Origin: Antedon mediterranea | Lineage: Eukaryota > Echinodermata > Crinoidea > Comatulida > Antedonidae | Assembly: GCF_964355755.1 (NCBI RefSeq) | Contig: NC_092671.1 | Location: 36,907,304-36,971,303 of the forward strand | DNA: 64,000 bases | Direction of reading: 5' to 3' | Shown here: positions 39,701-49,913 of the stretch, piece after piece | Position numbering within the stretch: the first letter of the stretch is position 1 | How the letters are laid out: each line of letters starts with the position of its first letter | Program-made: the position numbers and the translations under genes | Notes under the pieces: model-generated | Databases searched by the model: none | The model's input: only the letters and a program-made list of their open reading frames with translations | What the model was told of the DNA's origin: nothing

Positions 39701-41046
39701 CATGATTAGAGAATCAAACATCAAATGGTATATATATGAGATATTTATTTTGGATTTTGTTGAGATGAAAATATTGTTGTCTTTAGCTCTGTCTATACTA
39801 TCAAACTTTAAGTGACAAAAAAAAATGATGTGCCCATATATGGATATGACGATGTCATATCACTACCATATTTGGGAATATCAATATCATATTTGGGAAC
39901 ATCACACTTTTGTCAAACTAGTTTGATAGAACAATAATGATGACGTGTAAGTTGGAATTTCTACAAAAAGATATTACTTACCATTTATAATAACAGACAG
40001 ACAGACAAACAGTTATTGAATGCACTTACTTACCTTTGCCTGATATACATTCAAGTTCAACAAAAATACACCAATGCTTAACATTGAACAAATGTGTACT
40101 TAAATGGCCTCTGATCTTATAAATACTTTAATAAAAAATGTCTAATTTATGGTTCAAAATTCCAAACACAGTAAATGTTACCAAATGCAAGTTTTGTTTT
40201 GGCAACATGAGTTGGTATCTTGAAATATCTTGAAATATACACTATGTATAAATACCTGAATTATATGTTTTTTTTAAATAAAAGTGGGAAGAACCCACAA
40301 AGACAAAAAAAAGGAAAAATATTTAAATCCTTGATGTGGTAAGCAAAACTAAGCATAACAAAAATATTAAAATAACATTTTACTAGTTGAATCACTAATT
40401 TTCATCACTTCAAGTGGTAGTAATTAATGAAAATGTTAAGGCAGTGATGTACAGATTAGACCTCCCAAATCTTCCAATATACCAAGTGGCCTATGTTACA
40501 AGTGCAATTTCTCCTGATTTTCCATATCATAATTAATCATCATCATAATGCACACTTGAATGCAATGCTATGAATTAGGACCTCTGACTGCCTATTGTTT
40601 ATTTTATAAATAAAATTTGTGAAGTTAGTTAATAACCTTTTCACATCTGCATACATGTTTACAACTTGTAACAACTTGTAACCGAGGTTTGATCTCCCGA
40701 TTGTTTTCATATATGCATACGCGAACGCGTAGTTGATTACTATGATTGGTCAGTTTAATACCAGAGAAATACATGCGTGCACAGTAAGAACTCGGAACAA
40801 AAACAAGCCTCACATTAGTGTGTTTTTGTCCCGAGATTTCACAGAGGTCCCCTTTGTTAAAATTGTTACAGCAGTCATAAATAGCGAATTTGCAAATGAC
40901 TACAAAGTCAATAACAAAGATGAGCTCTTTTACATTACCTCTTGCTCTCGTTTTAAATCTTCCTTCTGTTGCTCCTGTTCATCTTGTTCTTCGAGGGCAT
41001 TGGCATCAAAATGAATGCTTGTCCCTGGGTTGATCATACTGGCCAT
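18778..41046 (-). CDS. CEP152: Centrosomal protein CEP152 (Asterless orthologue)
   Basis: Twenty-three exons join in phase to 1689 aa: 41046-40939, 31976-31899, 31737-31628, 31295-31148, 30711-30222, 30012-29857, 29026-28887, 28435-28235, 27744-27597, 26949-26703, 26588-26399, 25943-25818, 24313-24183, 23658-23530, 23424-23289, 22868-22719, 22320-21649, 21521-21381, 21246-21139, 20983-20540, 20088-20001, 19902-19746, 19549-18778. CEP152 scaffolds the proximal centriole, binds PLK4 through an acidic N-terminus and CEP63 through its coiled coil. Human-like landmarks: LPDDLLDD (71-78), NPMWQQFGW, VLNHQLAIADGEKS, GSVQEIGQL, MYEAAAGLG and YYLQCLQQLLEDD (exon 22). Residues about 262-1433 are mostly coiled coil. 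The last 256 aa are Ser/Asn-rich and poorly conserved. Human CEP152 is about 1710 aa. The 36-aa first exon is assigned by phase and weak N-terminal similarity, so it is less certain than the rest. Confidence 0.95.
20129..20328. mobile_element. MITE family A with expanded core
   Basis: Normal tips, AAGCTCTGTTTACACTATCA and GTGTAGACAGAGCTTA. The internal CATATCACTACCATATTTGG-like module is present about four times instead of one or two, making this the longest copy. A tip fragment follows at 20443-20471. Confidence 0.9.
21286..21358. mobile_element. MITE family A, right half
   Basis: TATCACTACCATATTTAAGC to GATAGCGTAGACAGAGCTTA; the left half is missing. It ends 23 bp from the donor of the CEP152 exon ending at 21381. 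Confidence 0.75.
22420..22572. mobile_element. Short MITE, tips containing GGCAAATTTGTT
   Basis: CCACTAGGCAAATTTGTTTA and GTGTCAGCTTATA are mirrored by TATAAGCTGACAC and AACAAATTTGCCTAGTCG across about 150 bp in a CEP152 intron. No second copy was noticed. Confidence 0.75.
22945..23065 (+). mobile_element. tRNA-SINE fragment, S1-related
   Basis: GAGATGCTCGCCTACATATC, then GTAGGGTCAAATCCTGTCA (B-box-like) and CTTGTCTTGTGAAC, which is shared with the S1 body. Confidence 0.6.
23080..23234. mobile_element. MITE family A
   Basis: It has three tandem ATGCCCAAATATGGTAGTGA modules, central GTGTCCATATATGGGCACAT and right end AGTTTGATAGTGTTGACAGA. The left tip is degraded. Confidence 0.8.
23790..23932. 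mobile_element. MITE family A
   Basis: The left tip is eroded (GTCGTCTACACTGTGATGTG); the right end GATAGTGTAGACAGAGCTTA is intact. It lies in a CEP152 intron, 80 bp from the next copy. Confidence 0.85.
24013..24174. mobile_element. MITE family A against a CEP152 splice donor
   Basis: AAGCTCTACACTATCAAACT to GATAGTGTAGACAGAGCTTA. Its right end is 8 bp from the minus-strand donor of the exon ending at 24183. Confidence 0.88.
24766..25729. mobile_element. 0.96 kb non-autonomous TIR element
   Basis: TAACGCCCGTATTCTTAAAC at the left is mirrored exactly at the right (ending TAAGAATACGGGCGTTA). Sub-terminal GGACTTTAGTCGTAGTTCGA is also mirrored. No transposase frame. The target duplication is unclear. 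It lies in the CEP152 intron between 24313 and 25818. Confidence 0.85.
26040..26300 (-). repeat. Dispersed repeat R, reverse copy
   Basis: It contains the reverse complements of AGTCAAAGACTGGT, AGTTATGATCAGTGGCTG and CCGAGAAGACTCGTT, in the order expected from the 4.72 kb copy. Confidence 0.75.
26990..27213 (-). mobile_element. tRNA-derived SINE, family S1
   Basis: A reverse copy of the 1984-2222 element. The A-rich tail is the poly-T at about 26970-26986, and the head ends ACCAACCACAACTCCACT at 27204. It lies in the same CEP152 intron as the S2 copy next to it. Confidence 0.85.
27333..27560 (-). mobile_element. tRNA-derived SINE, family S2
   Basis: The head (reverse) is GTGGTTAACATGCTTGCCTT with GGTTCAATCCTGACC; the tail matches 61.55-61.64 kb (TTGGCGAGTT...CTGTTGCAT in reverse, here interrupted). 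Confidence 0.8.
27960..28121. mobile_element. MITE family A
   Basis: AAGCTCTGTCTGCATTATCA to GATAGTGTAGACAGAGCTTA, with an internal TGGTAATATGGTATGGTGAT variation. Confidence 0.88.
28632..28853. mobile_element. MITE family E, copy 1
   Basis: The tips TATTGTCCCTC and GAGGACAATA are inverted. The interior has TTATTCACTTC mirrored by GAAGTGAATAA. A relative is at 37967-38208. Confidence 0.7.
30775..30962 (+). repeat. Dispersed repeat R, copy 4
   Basis: CCTCTTCAGTCAAAGACTGG through CCTACGGTTTATAGTCCTTA, close to the 4.72 kb copy. In a CEP152 intron. Confidence 0.75.
32649..32805. mobile_element. MITE family A
   Basis: AGTCTACACTATCAAACTTC to GATAGTGTAGACAGAGCTTT, in CEP152 intron 1. Confidence 0.88.
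33480..34050. repeat. 33-bp minisatellite, ~17 copies, in CEP152 intron 1
   Basis: The unit is about CAGCTTTAACAGCACAATTC plus CATGTATGGCACG. Because 33 is a multiple of three and the unit has few stops, long frames stay open on both strands (11-residue repeats such as ALTAQFHVWHA on plus and VLLKLRAIHGI on minus). Substitutions are scattered and not biased to third positions, so this is treated as non-coding. Confidence 0.9.
34790..35010 (+). pseudogene. 5'-truncated CR1/L2-like non-LTR retrotransposon 3' end
   Basis: Reading plus gives IWNQLPLSSRYTPSPFQFKS, then LLKTHLFQ and a stop, a typical ORF2 C-terminus. A short 3' UTR (GGCCGCTCTATAAATGTTCG) and an ATT repeat tail follow. Similar tails occur at about 14230-14275 and 29085-29135. 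Confidence 0.75.
35165..35436. mobile_element. Short MITE, tips TAAAGCCTGGTTCCATTAAA
   Basis: The left end GCCTGGTTCCATTAAAATCG is mirrored by CGATTTTATGGAAATCAGGC. Inside, AAATCGGCAAAGTTCAAC pairs with GTTCAACTTTGCCGATTT, so the whole unit folds as a hairpin. Confidence 0.8.
35620..36055. repeat. 46-bp AT-rich minisatellite, ~9-10 copies
   Basis: The unit begins CAAATATTTTTTAACCAAAA and ends ATTTTATACACCATT. Copies differ by single bases only. In CEP152 intron 1. Confidence 0.95.
36134..36316. mobile_element. MITE family A
   Basis: AAGCTCTGTCTAAACTATCA to GATAGTGTAGACAGAGCTTT, with three internal ATATCACTACCATATTTG-like modules. Confidence 0.88.
37967..38208. mobile_element. MITE family E, copy 2
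   Basis: GTATTGTCCCCAAAAAC and GGGGGACAATACATC are inverted. The internal order resembles 28632-28853. Confidence 0.7.
39784..39930. mobile_element. MITE family A, right tip lost
   Basis: TAGCTCTGTCTATACTATCA on the left; on the right it stops after CAAACTAGTTTGATAG. Confidence 0.8.
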
Positions 41047-42150
41047 CCTTATTTTGTTTTGCAGTCAACTAGTACTACTAAAATAAAAAAAGTGCCTGAA
41101 CAACAAATGCTGGAAATGCTTATTTGCACAACTTTTCATACCAATGAACGTTAGGGGCCTATATGTAATTTATTATTTTCTATCACATGGACAATCGTGC
41201 GCTTAGTTCTCTGTGCGAATAATAAGACAACATGGTGCCATAGGCTATTATTTCAATCAATTTTATAACCCACTATACGACCCCCAGGCAGAGGTGCGTC
41301 ATGGGAGCATTATTTCAAGTAATTGATGCAGGGTGTGCATCTCAAAACCTAAATGGTACGTAACAATGCAAAATGGGTGCGTCATGGTCACCTATAGCTA
41401 AGCCTAAAGGTTTGAGTATCTTTTTGTCACAGCACATGGGTGCATCATGGTATCCATAAGGTATAACAGAAATCAGACAAATAATGCACCGGACATGGGT
41501 CATATAATTGACAATTGCATAGGCCTATATAATAAAATAAATAATTTGTATTATTAATTATATTCATCCATGGTCCATGGACCAGGCTTTAGCCTACTAC
41601 TACTACTCTATCTAGGCTAGACATATAATAAATAATATAAAATTAATAATAGTAATTTCATGAATAATATTAACAACACCTAACTTCATTAAATGACACA
41701 CTCTCTTGTAACCACCGGGATTAGCAAGTCAAAGCATCAACCTAGACCCTAGGCCTATGCTAGTAGTACCCAATCCGGCGGGCACTGGGGCTGACTGAGA
41801 CGCATCTCTACCCACACCAAACACTACTCCAGCACAGTCACTCAGTCTAGACTAGGCCTAGGCCTAGGCCTAGCATTTATGTAGTATGCAAAAGTAGAAT
41901 TATCACTTCGAAGTTAGTAACACAAAGTTGTTTAATCATTGCTCAAGATATTAAATTCAATTCACATATAAATAATTATATTTTTTAATTGATGAAATTA
42001 CCATATATTCGAGTAAATTTACGGAGCAAAACTTCAAGTTTCAAAACATTCTCATTCACGCGCCATATTTTTTTGTAAACTGTTTGAGGGCGGTGTACAT
42101 ATTTTTGGGTGTTTTTTTATCGTGATCGAGCTATATATCCAATACCAAAT

Positions 42151-42175
42151 TGGCGAGTAAATCATGTTTTACTTT
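42151..42175. promoter_or_regulatory. 25-bp edge motif upstream of CEP152
   Basis: It starts TGGCGAGTAAATCATGTTTT and is the exact reverse complement of 49889-49913. It lies 1.1 kb upstream of the CEP152 start codon and has the same orientation relative to CEP152 as the other copy has to RALBP1. A CCAAT box (42470-42474) lies further upstream. Whether it is promoter sequence or an element end is not known. Confidence 0.6.
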
Positions 42176-42519
42176 AAATTAAATTTATACGCTCTTCCAC
42201 AAGGTCAATTGTTAGTTATACATACAGACTATATTAAAACAATGATTTTGAACACGTAGGGCATTTCTTTGAATTCTTTCCTATTGTCGTTTTGTGGTAA
42301 TTTACAGCTTTTTATATGTTTAACAAACGTACATAATCAATTGCGTCTGCATCATGCTAGACTACAACTTCCGGTAGTGACGTAATCAGCATATTTTTGG
42401 TAATAAAACTTTTTCACTAAGCTAGGGAATCTTCTGATATCAATATTCATTAGACCGTACTTTAGTTAGCCAATCAAAATAAACGTATAAACAATTTTGC
42501 GGCGATGTTGTTGAGGTAA

Positions 42520-44660
42520 AATATACTGTGTTTTACAATAACCAATTTGGTTAGAGTAAAACACAATGATAAAGAATAGGAAACATTTAATAATATGATA
42601 AATGTCATTTACATAGCAATTTAGCACTGTGTTTTACTATAACCAATTTGGTTAAAGTAAAGCAGAATGATAAAGAATAGGAATTTATTAATATGATATA
42701 TGACATTTACATAGCAATTTAGCACTGTGTTTTACTATAACCAATTTGGTTAGAGTAAAACAGAATGATAAAGAATAGGAAATATTTAATAATAATGATA
42801 AATGACATTTACATAGCAATTTAGCACTGTGTTTTACTATAACCCATTTGGTTAAAGTAAAGCAGAATGATAAAGAAAAGGAATTTAATAATATGATATA
42901 TGACATTTACATAGCAATTTAGCACTGTGTTTTACTATAACCAATTTGGTTAGAGTAAAACACAATGATAAAGAATAGGAAATATTTAATAATAATGATT
43001 ATTTACATAGCAATTTAGCACTGTGTTTTACTATAACCAATTTGGTTATAGTAAAACACAATGATATAGAATAGGAAACATTTAATAATATGATAAATGA
43101 CATTTACATAGCAATTTATCACTGTGTTTTACTATAACCAATTTGGTTAGAGTAAAACACAATGATAAAGAATAGGAAACATTTAATAATAATGATTATT
43201 TACATAGCAATTTAGCACTGTGTTTTACTATAACCAATTTGGTTATAGTAAAACACAATGATAAAGAATAGGAAACATTTAATAATATGATATATGACAT
43301 TCACATAGCAATTTAGCACTGTGTTTTACTATAACCAATTTGGTTAGAGTAAAACACAATGATATAGATTAGGAAACATTTAATAATTTGATAAATGACA
43401 TTTACATAGCAATTTAGCACTGTGTTTTACTATAACCAATTTGGTTAAAGTAAAACACAATGATAAAGAATAGGAAACACTTAATAATATGATAAATGAC
43501 ATTTACATAGCAATTTAGCACTGTGTTTTACTATAACCAATTTGGTTAAAGTAAAGCAGAATGATAAAGAATAGGAAATATTTAATAATAATGATTATTT
43601 ACATAGCAATTTAGCACTGTGATTTACTATAACCAATTTGGTTATAGTAAAACACAATGATATAGAATAGGAAACATTTAATAATATGATAAATGACATT
43701 TACATAGCAATTTATCACTGTGTTTTACTATAACCAATTTGGTTATGGTAAAGCACAATGATATAGAATAGGAAACATTTAATAATATGATAAATGACAT
43801 TTACATAGCAATTTAGCACTGTGTTTTACTATAACCAATTTGGTTAAAGTAAAACATAATGATAAAGAATAGGAAACATTTAATAATAGGATAAATGACA
43901 TTTACATAGCAATTTATCACTGTGTTTTACTATAACCAATTTGGTTATGGTAAAGCACAATGATATAGAATAGGAAACATTTAATAATAATGATTATTTA
44001 CATAGCAATTTAGCACTGTGTTTTACTATAACCAATTTGGTTAGAGTAAAACACAATGACAAAGAATAGGAAACATTTAATAATAATGATTATTTACATA
44101 GCTAGCAATTTAGCACAATGTTTTACTATAACCAATTTGGTTATGGTAAAGCACAATGATATAGAATAGGAAACATTTAATAATATGATAAATGTCATTA
44201 CATAGCAATTTAGCACTGTGTTTTACTATAACCAATTTGGTTAGAGTAAAACACAATGATAAAGAATAGGAAACATTTAATAACATGATAAATGACATTC
44301 ACATATAAATTTAGCACTGTGTTTTACTATAACCAATTTGATTAGAGTAAAGCACAATGATAAAGAATATGAAACATTTAATAATATGATAAATGACATT
44401 TACATAGTAATTTATCACTGTGTTTTACTATAACCAATTTGGTTAGAGTAAAACATTTTAACTATGATAAATGATATTTAGCACTGTGCTGGATACAGTA
44501 AAACACAAATTAAGAATAGGAAACATATAATAATATGATACATTTACATACAAATTTAGTATTGTGTTTTACTATAGCCAATTTGGTTACAGTAAAACAC
44601 AATGATAATGAAACATTTATTATATGATATTATTTACATAGCAAAATATTATATTAAACA
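42520..44660. repeat. ~100-bp palindrome-bearing satellite, left array (~21 copies)
   Basis: The period is about 98-101 bp. Each unit contains GTGTTTTACTATAACCAA, one base, then its reverse complement TTGGTTATAGTAAAACAC, followed by AATGATAAAGAATAGGAAAC and TTTACATAGCAATTTAGCAC. Some copies have one palindrome arm changed (TAGAGTAAAACAC). The right-hand array is in reverse orientation. Confidence 0.95.
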
Positions 44661-44807
44661 TATCTTATTATCTAAACGTTATGAAAAGAATAGGATACAT
44701 ATAATGTAATAATATAATAAATACAAGTTACATAGTTTATCATCTTGTTTTACAGAACCAATTTGGTGACACAGTTAAACACAGTGATAAAGAATAGATA
44801 CTGTTTT

Positions 44808-45213
44808 AGGTTATATAACCCTAACCCTAGTTTGAAGCGACATAATAAATCCATCGCGAAAAAGTACGTATCGTATTTAGAAACTTTTGAAATTTGTTAG
44901 ATATGTTTAATAGGTTCTTACGTCTATAAAACAAACAAAAAATATAAATTTCACAAAAAATTCGTGATTTTAATAATTTGCATTTCTAAAAATGTACACT
45001 TATGAAATACCATACATTTTCCAACACATTTTTACTTCATTGATGATTCCCAGAAATCAAAATAAAACAAATTATGATATTTCTTTTACATTATAGATGT
45101 AAGAACCTATATTGAACATGTACCAAATTTCAAACGTTTTTTAAGACGATACATATTTTTATCGATGAATTAAACATGTGATCGCTTCAAACTAGGGTTA
45201 GGGTTAAATAACC
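44808..45213. mobile_element. Hairpin element C1 with TTAGGG-like ends
   Basis: ATAACCCTAACCCTAGTTTG at the left is mirrored by CAAACTAGGGTTAGGGTTAA at the right. Arms of more than 100 bp pair (AATAGGTTCTTACGTCTATA with ATAGATGTAAGAACCTATAT). Satellite remnants flank it. Confidence 0.85.
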
Positions 45214-45424
45214 TAACAGTTCATTCTTTAACACTGTGTTTAACTTTTAACCAAATTGGTTTTAGTACAACACAATGATAAACTATGTACATTTTATTTT
45301 TCATATTACATTATAGGATACATATAATGTAATAATAATAAATACAAGTTACATAGTTTATCATCTTGTTTTACAGAACCAATTTGGTTACACAGTTAAA
45401 CACAATGATAAAGAATAGACACTG

Positions 45425-45835
45425 TTTTAGGTTATATAACTCTAACCCTAGTTTGAAGCGATCACATACTTAATTCATCGCGAAAAAATACGTATCGTAT
45501 TCAGAAACATTTGAAATTTGGTAAATATGTTCAATAGGTTCTTACGTCTATAAAACAAACAAAAAATAAAAGTTTCAAGACAAATTCGTGATTTTAATAA
45601 TTTGCATTTCTAAACATTTACACTTATGAAAGACAATACATTTCCAACACATTTTTACTTCATTGATGATTCTCAGAAATCAAAATAAAACTATTAGGAT
45701 ATTTCTTTTGCATTATAGATGTAAGAACCTATATTGAACATATCTACCAAATATCAAACGTTTTTCAAGACGATACGTATTTTTAGCGATGAATATTAAA
45801 TATGTGATCGCTTCAAACTAGGGTTAGGGTTAAAT
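45425..45835. mobile_element. Hairpin element C2 with TTAGGG-like ends
   Basis: A second copy of C1 in the same arrangement, with CTCTAACCCTAGTTTGAAGC and GCTTCAAACTAGGGTTAGGG ends. A third, diverged copy reads into 46430 (GCTTCAAACTAGAGGGTAGG). Confidence 0.85.
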
Positions 45836-46856
45836 AAACTAAAACAGTTCTATTCTTTATCACTCACTGTGTTTAACTTTTAACCAAAATGGTTATAGTA
45901 AAACACAATGATAAACTTATATGTCAATTTTATTTTTCATAACATAAAATGTTTGATATTCTTTATAATATTTAATATTATATTTTAGGCCTACTATTAA
46001 TGACGTATAAATGCACACTACATCTGAAATAACTTTCTACTTCATTGGCGATTCTTACCAAAAAAAAGAACTAATTTTGTTATGTATATAGAGCAACCTA
46101 TTATAACATGTCTTGTATGATTTTTATCTCGTTTCAATGACATTTTATACTACAATTCAAATGAAAAAGCATCACAAAAAAATACGTCTGGTATTCAAAA
46201 AGTTTCTAAACTCGGTACACAGAAAAAAGGAAATGTTGAAAATGTATGGTCTTTCATAAGTGTGAATTTTTTGAAATGCAAATAATGGAAATCATCGATT
46301 TGTCTTGAAATTTATAATTTGTTTTGTCTTATTGAACATATCTATACAAAATTTCAAACGTTTCTGAATACGATACGTTTTTTTTCTCGATGAATTTATA
46401 ATGTCGCTTCAAACTAGAGGGTAGGGTAGTAACCTAACAAGTATCTATTCTTTATCACTATGTTTAACTGTGTAACCATATTGGTTCTAATAAAAAACAA
46501 TGATAAACTATGTAAATTGTATGTTTCATATATTACATTTTTGCCAAAAAAAATTATTGGGAATGTCAAATTTCTTTTTCATGACATATATCTACAAATT
46601 TCAGAAGCTTTTGAGTACGAGTATTTTACGCGATGTTTTTTTATCCTCATTTTAATATTTTGGTAATGTAATTCACATAAAGTTTTGTATCCAAAAATTG
46701 TTTATTCTTGGGTAGAAATGAGGAAATAAATAGTATTCCTGTATAATATAATAATCAATAATAAAGTATAAAAAAAAGTGTTGTGTAAACGAACGTTTTT
46801 TACGCTTCGAATTTTCTGTTACATTATGTTTGAATTGAAGCTACAGATATTGAATC

Positions 46857-46891
46857 ATGGACCTATAAATTAGTAATTTATAGGTCCATGA
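46857..46891. repeat. Perfect 35-bp palindrome
   Basis: CATGGACCTATAAATTA, a single G, then its exact reverse complement. It lies near the middle of the satellite island. Confidence 0.9.
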
Positions 46892-47174
46892 TTGAACATA
46901 TCGTCACTCACCACACATTTTTTGTTTTGTATTTCGAAAGTATTTATTCTAAAGAACAATTGATGCAAACATCAACTGCGTATCTTATTTCATTAATTAA
47001 TTATATTAATTATAATTTGGTGATTATTCGTCACACGAAGAGTCGAATATCGATTCGTCTCGTCATGGGAAGAAAACGTGCATTGCGTACACTGTTTACG
47101 CGCCTCAACAATAAACGGCGAATATGCGATTCGTCACTTATGGAACGCCGTTTTACACAAGTTTTTGGCGATGA

Positions 47175-47395
47175 TAAAAATTGCGTCGATGATGAAATTG
47201 CGTCGATGAAAATTGCATCGACGCAATGTAGATTGCGTCGATGCAATGTAGATTGCGTCGAGGCAATTTACATTGCGTCGATGAAAATTGCATCGATGAA
47301 AATTGCGTCGATGAAAATTGCGTCGATGAAAACTGCATCGATGAAAATTGCGTCGATGAAAACTGCATCGATGAAAATTGATGTGATGAATTTAA
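47175..47395. repeat. 15-bp ATTGCGTCGATGAAA array, left
   Basis: About 14 units of ATTGCGTCGATGAAA and the variant ATTGCATCGATGAAA. The unit is a multiple of three, so a spurious open frame runs through it (repeats of IASMK). The array at 47795-48085 carries the same unit in reverse. Confidence 0.9.
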
Positions 47396-47794
47396 TTGAT
47401 TATGAAAATTCCAAATGGTTTTAATTCAATCAATGATGAAAATGACTACTAGTAAAGTAAATGATGATGTTAATAATGATGTTAATAATGTTATTATGTT
47501 GCTAAAAATTGACGGTTTCTGAATATTTTGATATGATAAACATGTTTACCGCTTGCGCTAGCGCGCGTTATAGACAAGCGCACAGTGATCGCGCACTAAA
47601 ACAATGTTGAAATATATGCACTGATTAACATTTTAGTGATTTATTGTCAACACATTTTAGCAATGGATCCATTATTGTCCTTTCGGACACATTATATCTT
47701 CTAGCTAATTGCTTCCGTTAATCCACCAGTTCAGTACATAAAATCCAGATGTCCAGCATCCATGACATCATATTCAAATCATACCGGCAGGGAG

Positions 47795-48085
47795 ATCGAA
47801 ATTTTCATCGATGAAAACTGCATCGATGAAAATTATTTTTTTTTTTCATCGATGCAGTTTTCATCGATGCAGTTTTCATCGACGCAATTTTCATCGACGC
47901 AATTTTCATCACATTAACGCAATTTTCATCACATTAACGCAATTTTCATTACATCGACGCAATTTTCATCGACGCAATGTTCATCACATCATTACATCAA
48001 TACTATATTCATCGACGCAATTTTCATCACATCGACGCAATTTTCATTGCATCATCGACGCGATTTTATCATCGCCTAAACTGGC
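47795..48085. repeat. 15-bp array, right (inverted)
   Basis: TTTCATCGACGCAAT units, the reverse complement of the left array, with interruptions such as CACATTAACGCAAT. The two arrays form an inverted pair around a 400-bp spacer. Confidence 0.9.
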
Positions 48086-48464
48086 ATTCCATACTAATTG
48101 CGTGTGATCTGATTGGTGTATTATAAATAAATTCATCGCGATGAATTTTTCAGTAGATGTAATGAGACAGTTCAGTAGATGTAATGACAGTTAATTTAAT
48201 TGTTCTGCTCTTTTTGTACAAATCTATACTACTTTATATTATGGATTTTGTAGTACTGTTAAAATTATTAAATCTCTGGAAGTGTGTTTTACGAGTATGT
48301 CCGCAAATTTATGCGTTTACGGTTTTAAAATGTGAGTTTTAAATAGCGAACATGATCTTGTTAGGTGCACTACGCACGCAGTATTCCAAAATGTCTTACT
48401 AATTGGGAGAAAATCATATTGTATCATATCATATTATATCCATTCTTTAAATTCATATTCTTTA

Positions 48465-49715
48465 TCCAAAACTAAATTGGTATAGTAAAACACAGTGCTA
48501 GCAATTTATCATATTATTAAATGTTTCATATTCTTTATCATTGTGTTTTACTCTAATCAAATTGGTATAGTAAAACACAGTGCTAAATTGCTATGTGAAT
48601 GTCATTTATCATATTTTTAAATGTTTCCTATTCTTTATCATTGTGCTTTACCATAACCAAATTGGTTATAGTAAAACACAGTGCTAAATTGCTATGTAAA
48701 TGTTATTATCATATTATTAAATTCCTATTCTTTATCATTGTGTTTTACTCTAACCAAATTGGTTATAGTAAAACACAGTGATAAATTGCTATGTAAATGT
48801 AATTTATCATGTTATTAAATGTTTCCTATTCTTTATCGTTGAGTTTTACTCTAATCAAATTGGTTATAGTAAAACACAGTGCTAAATTGCTATGTAAATG
48901 TTATATATCATATTATTAAATGTTTCCTATTCTTTATCATTGTGTTTTACTCTAATCTGATTGGTTATAGTAAAACACAGTGCTAAATTGCTATGTGAAT
49001 GTCATTTATCATGTTATTAAATGTTTCCTATTCTTTATCATTGTGCTTTACTCTAACCAAATTGGTTATAGTAAAACACAGTGCTAAATTGCTATGTTTT
49101 ATCATTGTGTTTTACTCTAACCAAATTGGTTATAGTAAAACACAGTGATAAATTGCTATGTAAATGTAATTTATCATGTTATTAAATGTTTCCTATTCTT
49201 TATCATTGTGTTTTACTCTAATCAAATTGGTTATAGTAAAACACAGTGCTAAATTGCTATGTAAATGTTATATATCATATTATTAAATGTTTCTTATTCT
49301 TTATCATTGTGTTTTACTCTAATCTGATTGGTTATAGTAAAACACAGTGCTAAATTGCTATGTGAATGTCATTTATCATGTTATTAAATGTTTCCTATTC
49401 TTTATCATTGTGCTTTACTCTAACCAAATTGGTTATAGTAAAACACAGTGCTAAATTGCTAAATGTCATTTATCATGTTATTAAATGTTTCTTATTCTTT
49501 ATCATTGTGTTTTACTCTAACCAAATTGGTTATAGTAAAACACAGTGCTAAATTGCTATGTAAATGTAATTTATCATATTATTAAATGTTTCCTATTCTT
49601 TATCATTGTGTTTTACTCTAACCAAATTGGTTATAATTTATTTAATTTCATTTCAAAAGACATTTACCTAAATTGCTATTTAATTATAGTAAAACACTGT
49701 GCTAAATTGCTATTG
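48465..49715. repeat. ~100-bp palindrome-bearing satellite, right array (~12 copies, inverted)
   Basis: Same family as 42.52-44.66 kb in reverse: GTGCTAAATTGCTATGTAAA, then TTTCCTATTCTTTATCATTG, then the palindrome. Copies are about 95-100% alike. A larger unit (48.78-49.03 and 49.14-49.38) is itself duplicated. Confidence 0.95.
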
Positions 49716-49756
49716 TATTAAGGACGAGTTCCGAGAAGATGTATTCAAAGCTACAA

Positions 49757-49913
49757 CCAATCAGAACAGTGTTAATCAATATAGTCCATGGCTACAGCCA
49801 ATCAGAAACGTCCAAATCGCAATAACCCCTAGGCTAATAGAAATTATTGGTCCGAGTAGCCTTTTCAACCAGACGTTGCGAGGTTTAAAAAGTAAAACAT
49901 GATTTACTCGCCA
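49757..49913 (+). promoter_or_regulatory. Probable RALBP1 promoter: twin CCAAT boxes and 25-bp edge motif
   Basis: CTACAACCAATCAGAA (CCAAT at 49757) and CTACAGCCAATCAGAA (CCAAT at 49798) are spaced 41 bp apart, as in NF-Y-type promoters. The 25-bp motif follows at 49889-49913 (AAAGTAAAACATGATTTACT...). The start codon is 640 bp downstream, so a 5' UTR intron is likely. Confidence 0.5.

Larger units (their letters stand above)
36317..40938. other. Remainder of CEP152 intron 1
   Basis: AT-rich sequence. Recognised within it are MITE-E copy 2 (37967-38208, tips TATTGTCCCC and GGGGACAATA) and a MITE-A copy (39784-39930). No further exon of CEP152 is required by the reading frame, and none was seen. 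Confidence 0.5.

Noticed and set aside
44817-45205. Interstitial telomere array
   Set aside because: Only two TTAGGG-like units at each end of a hairpin element, not a tandem tract.
46888-47424. 178-residue protein with IASMK repeats
   Set aside because: The repeat part comes from a 15-bp array that exists in reverse nearby; the N-terminal part resembles nothing recognised.
42520-49715. CRISPR array
   Set aside because: Regular repeats, but the whole unit is repeated with no unique spacers, and the setting is an animal genome with introns.
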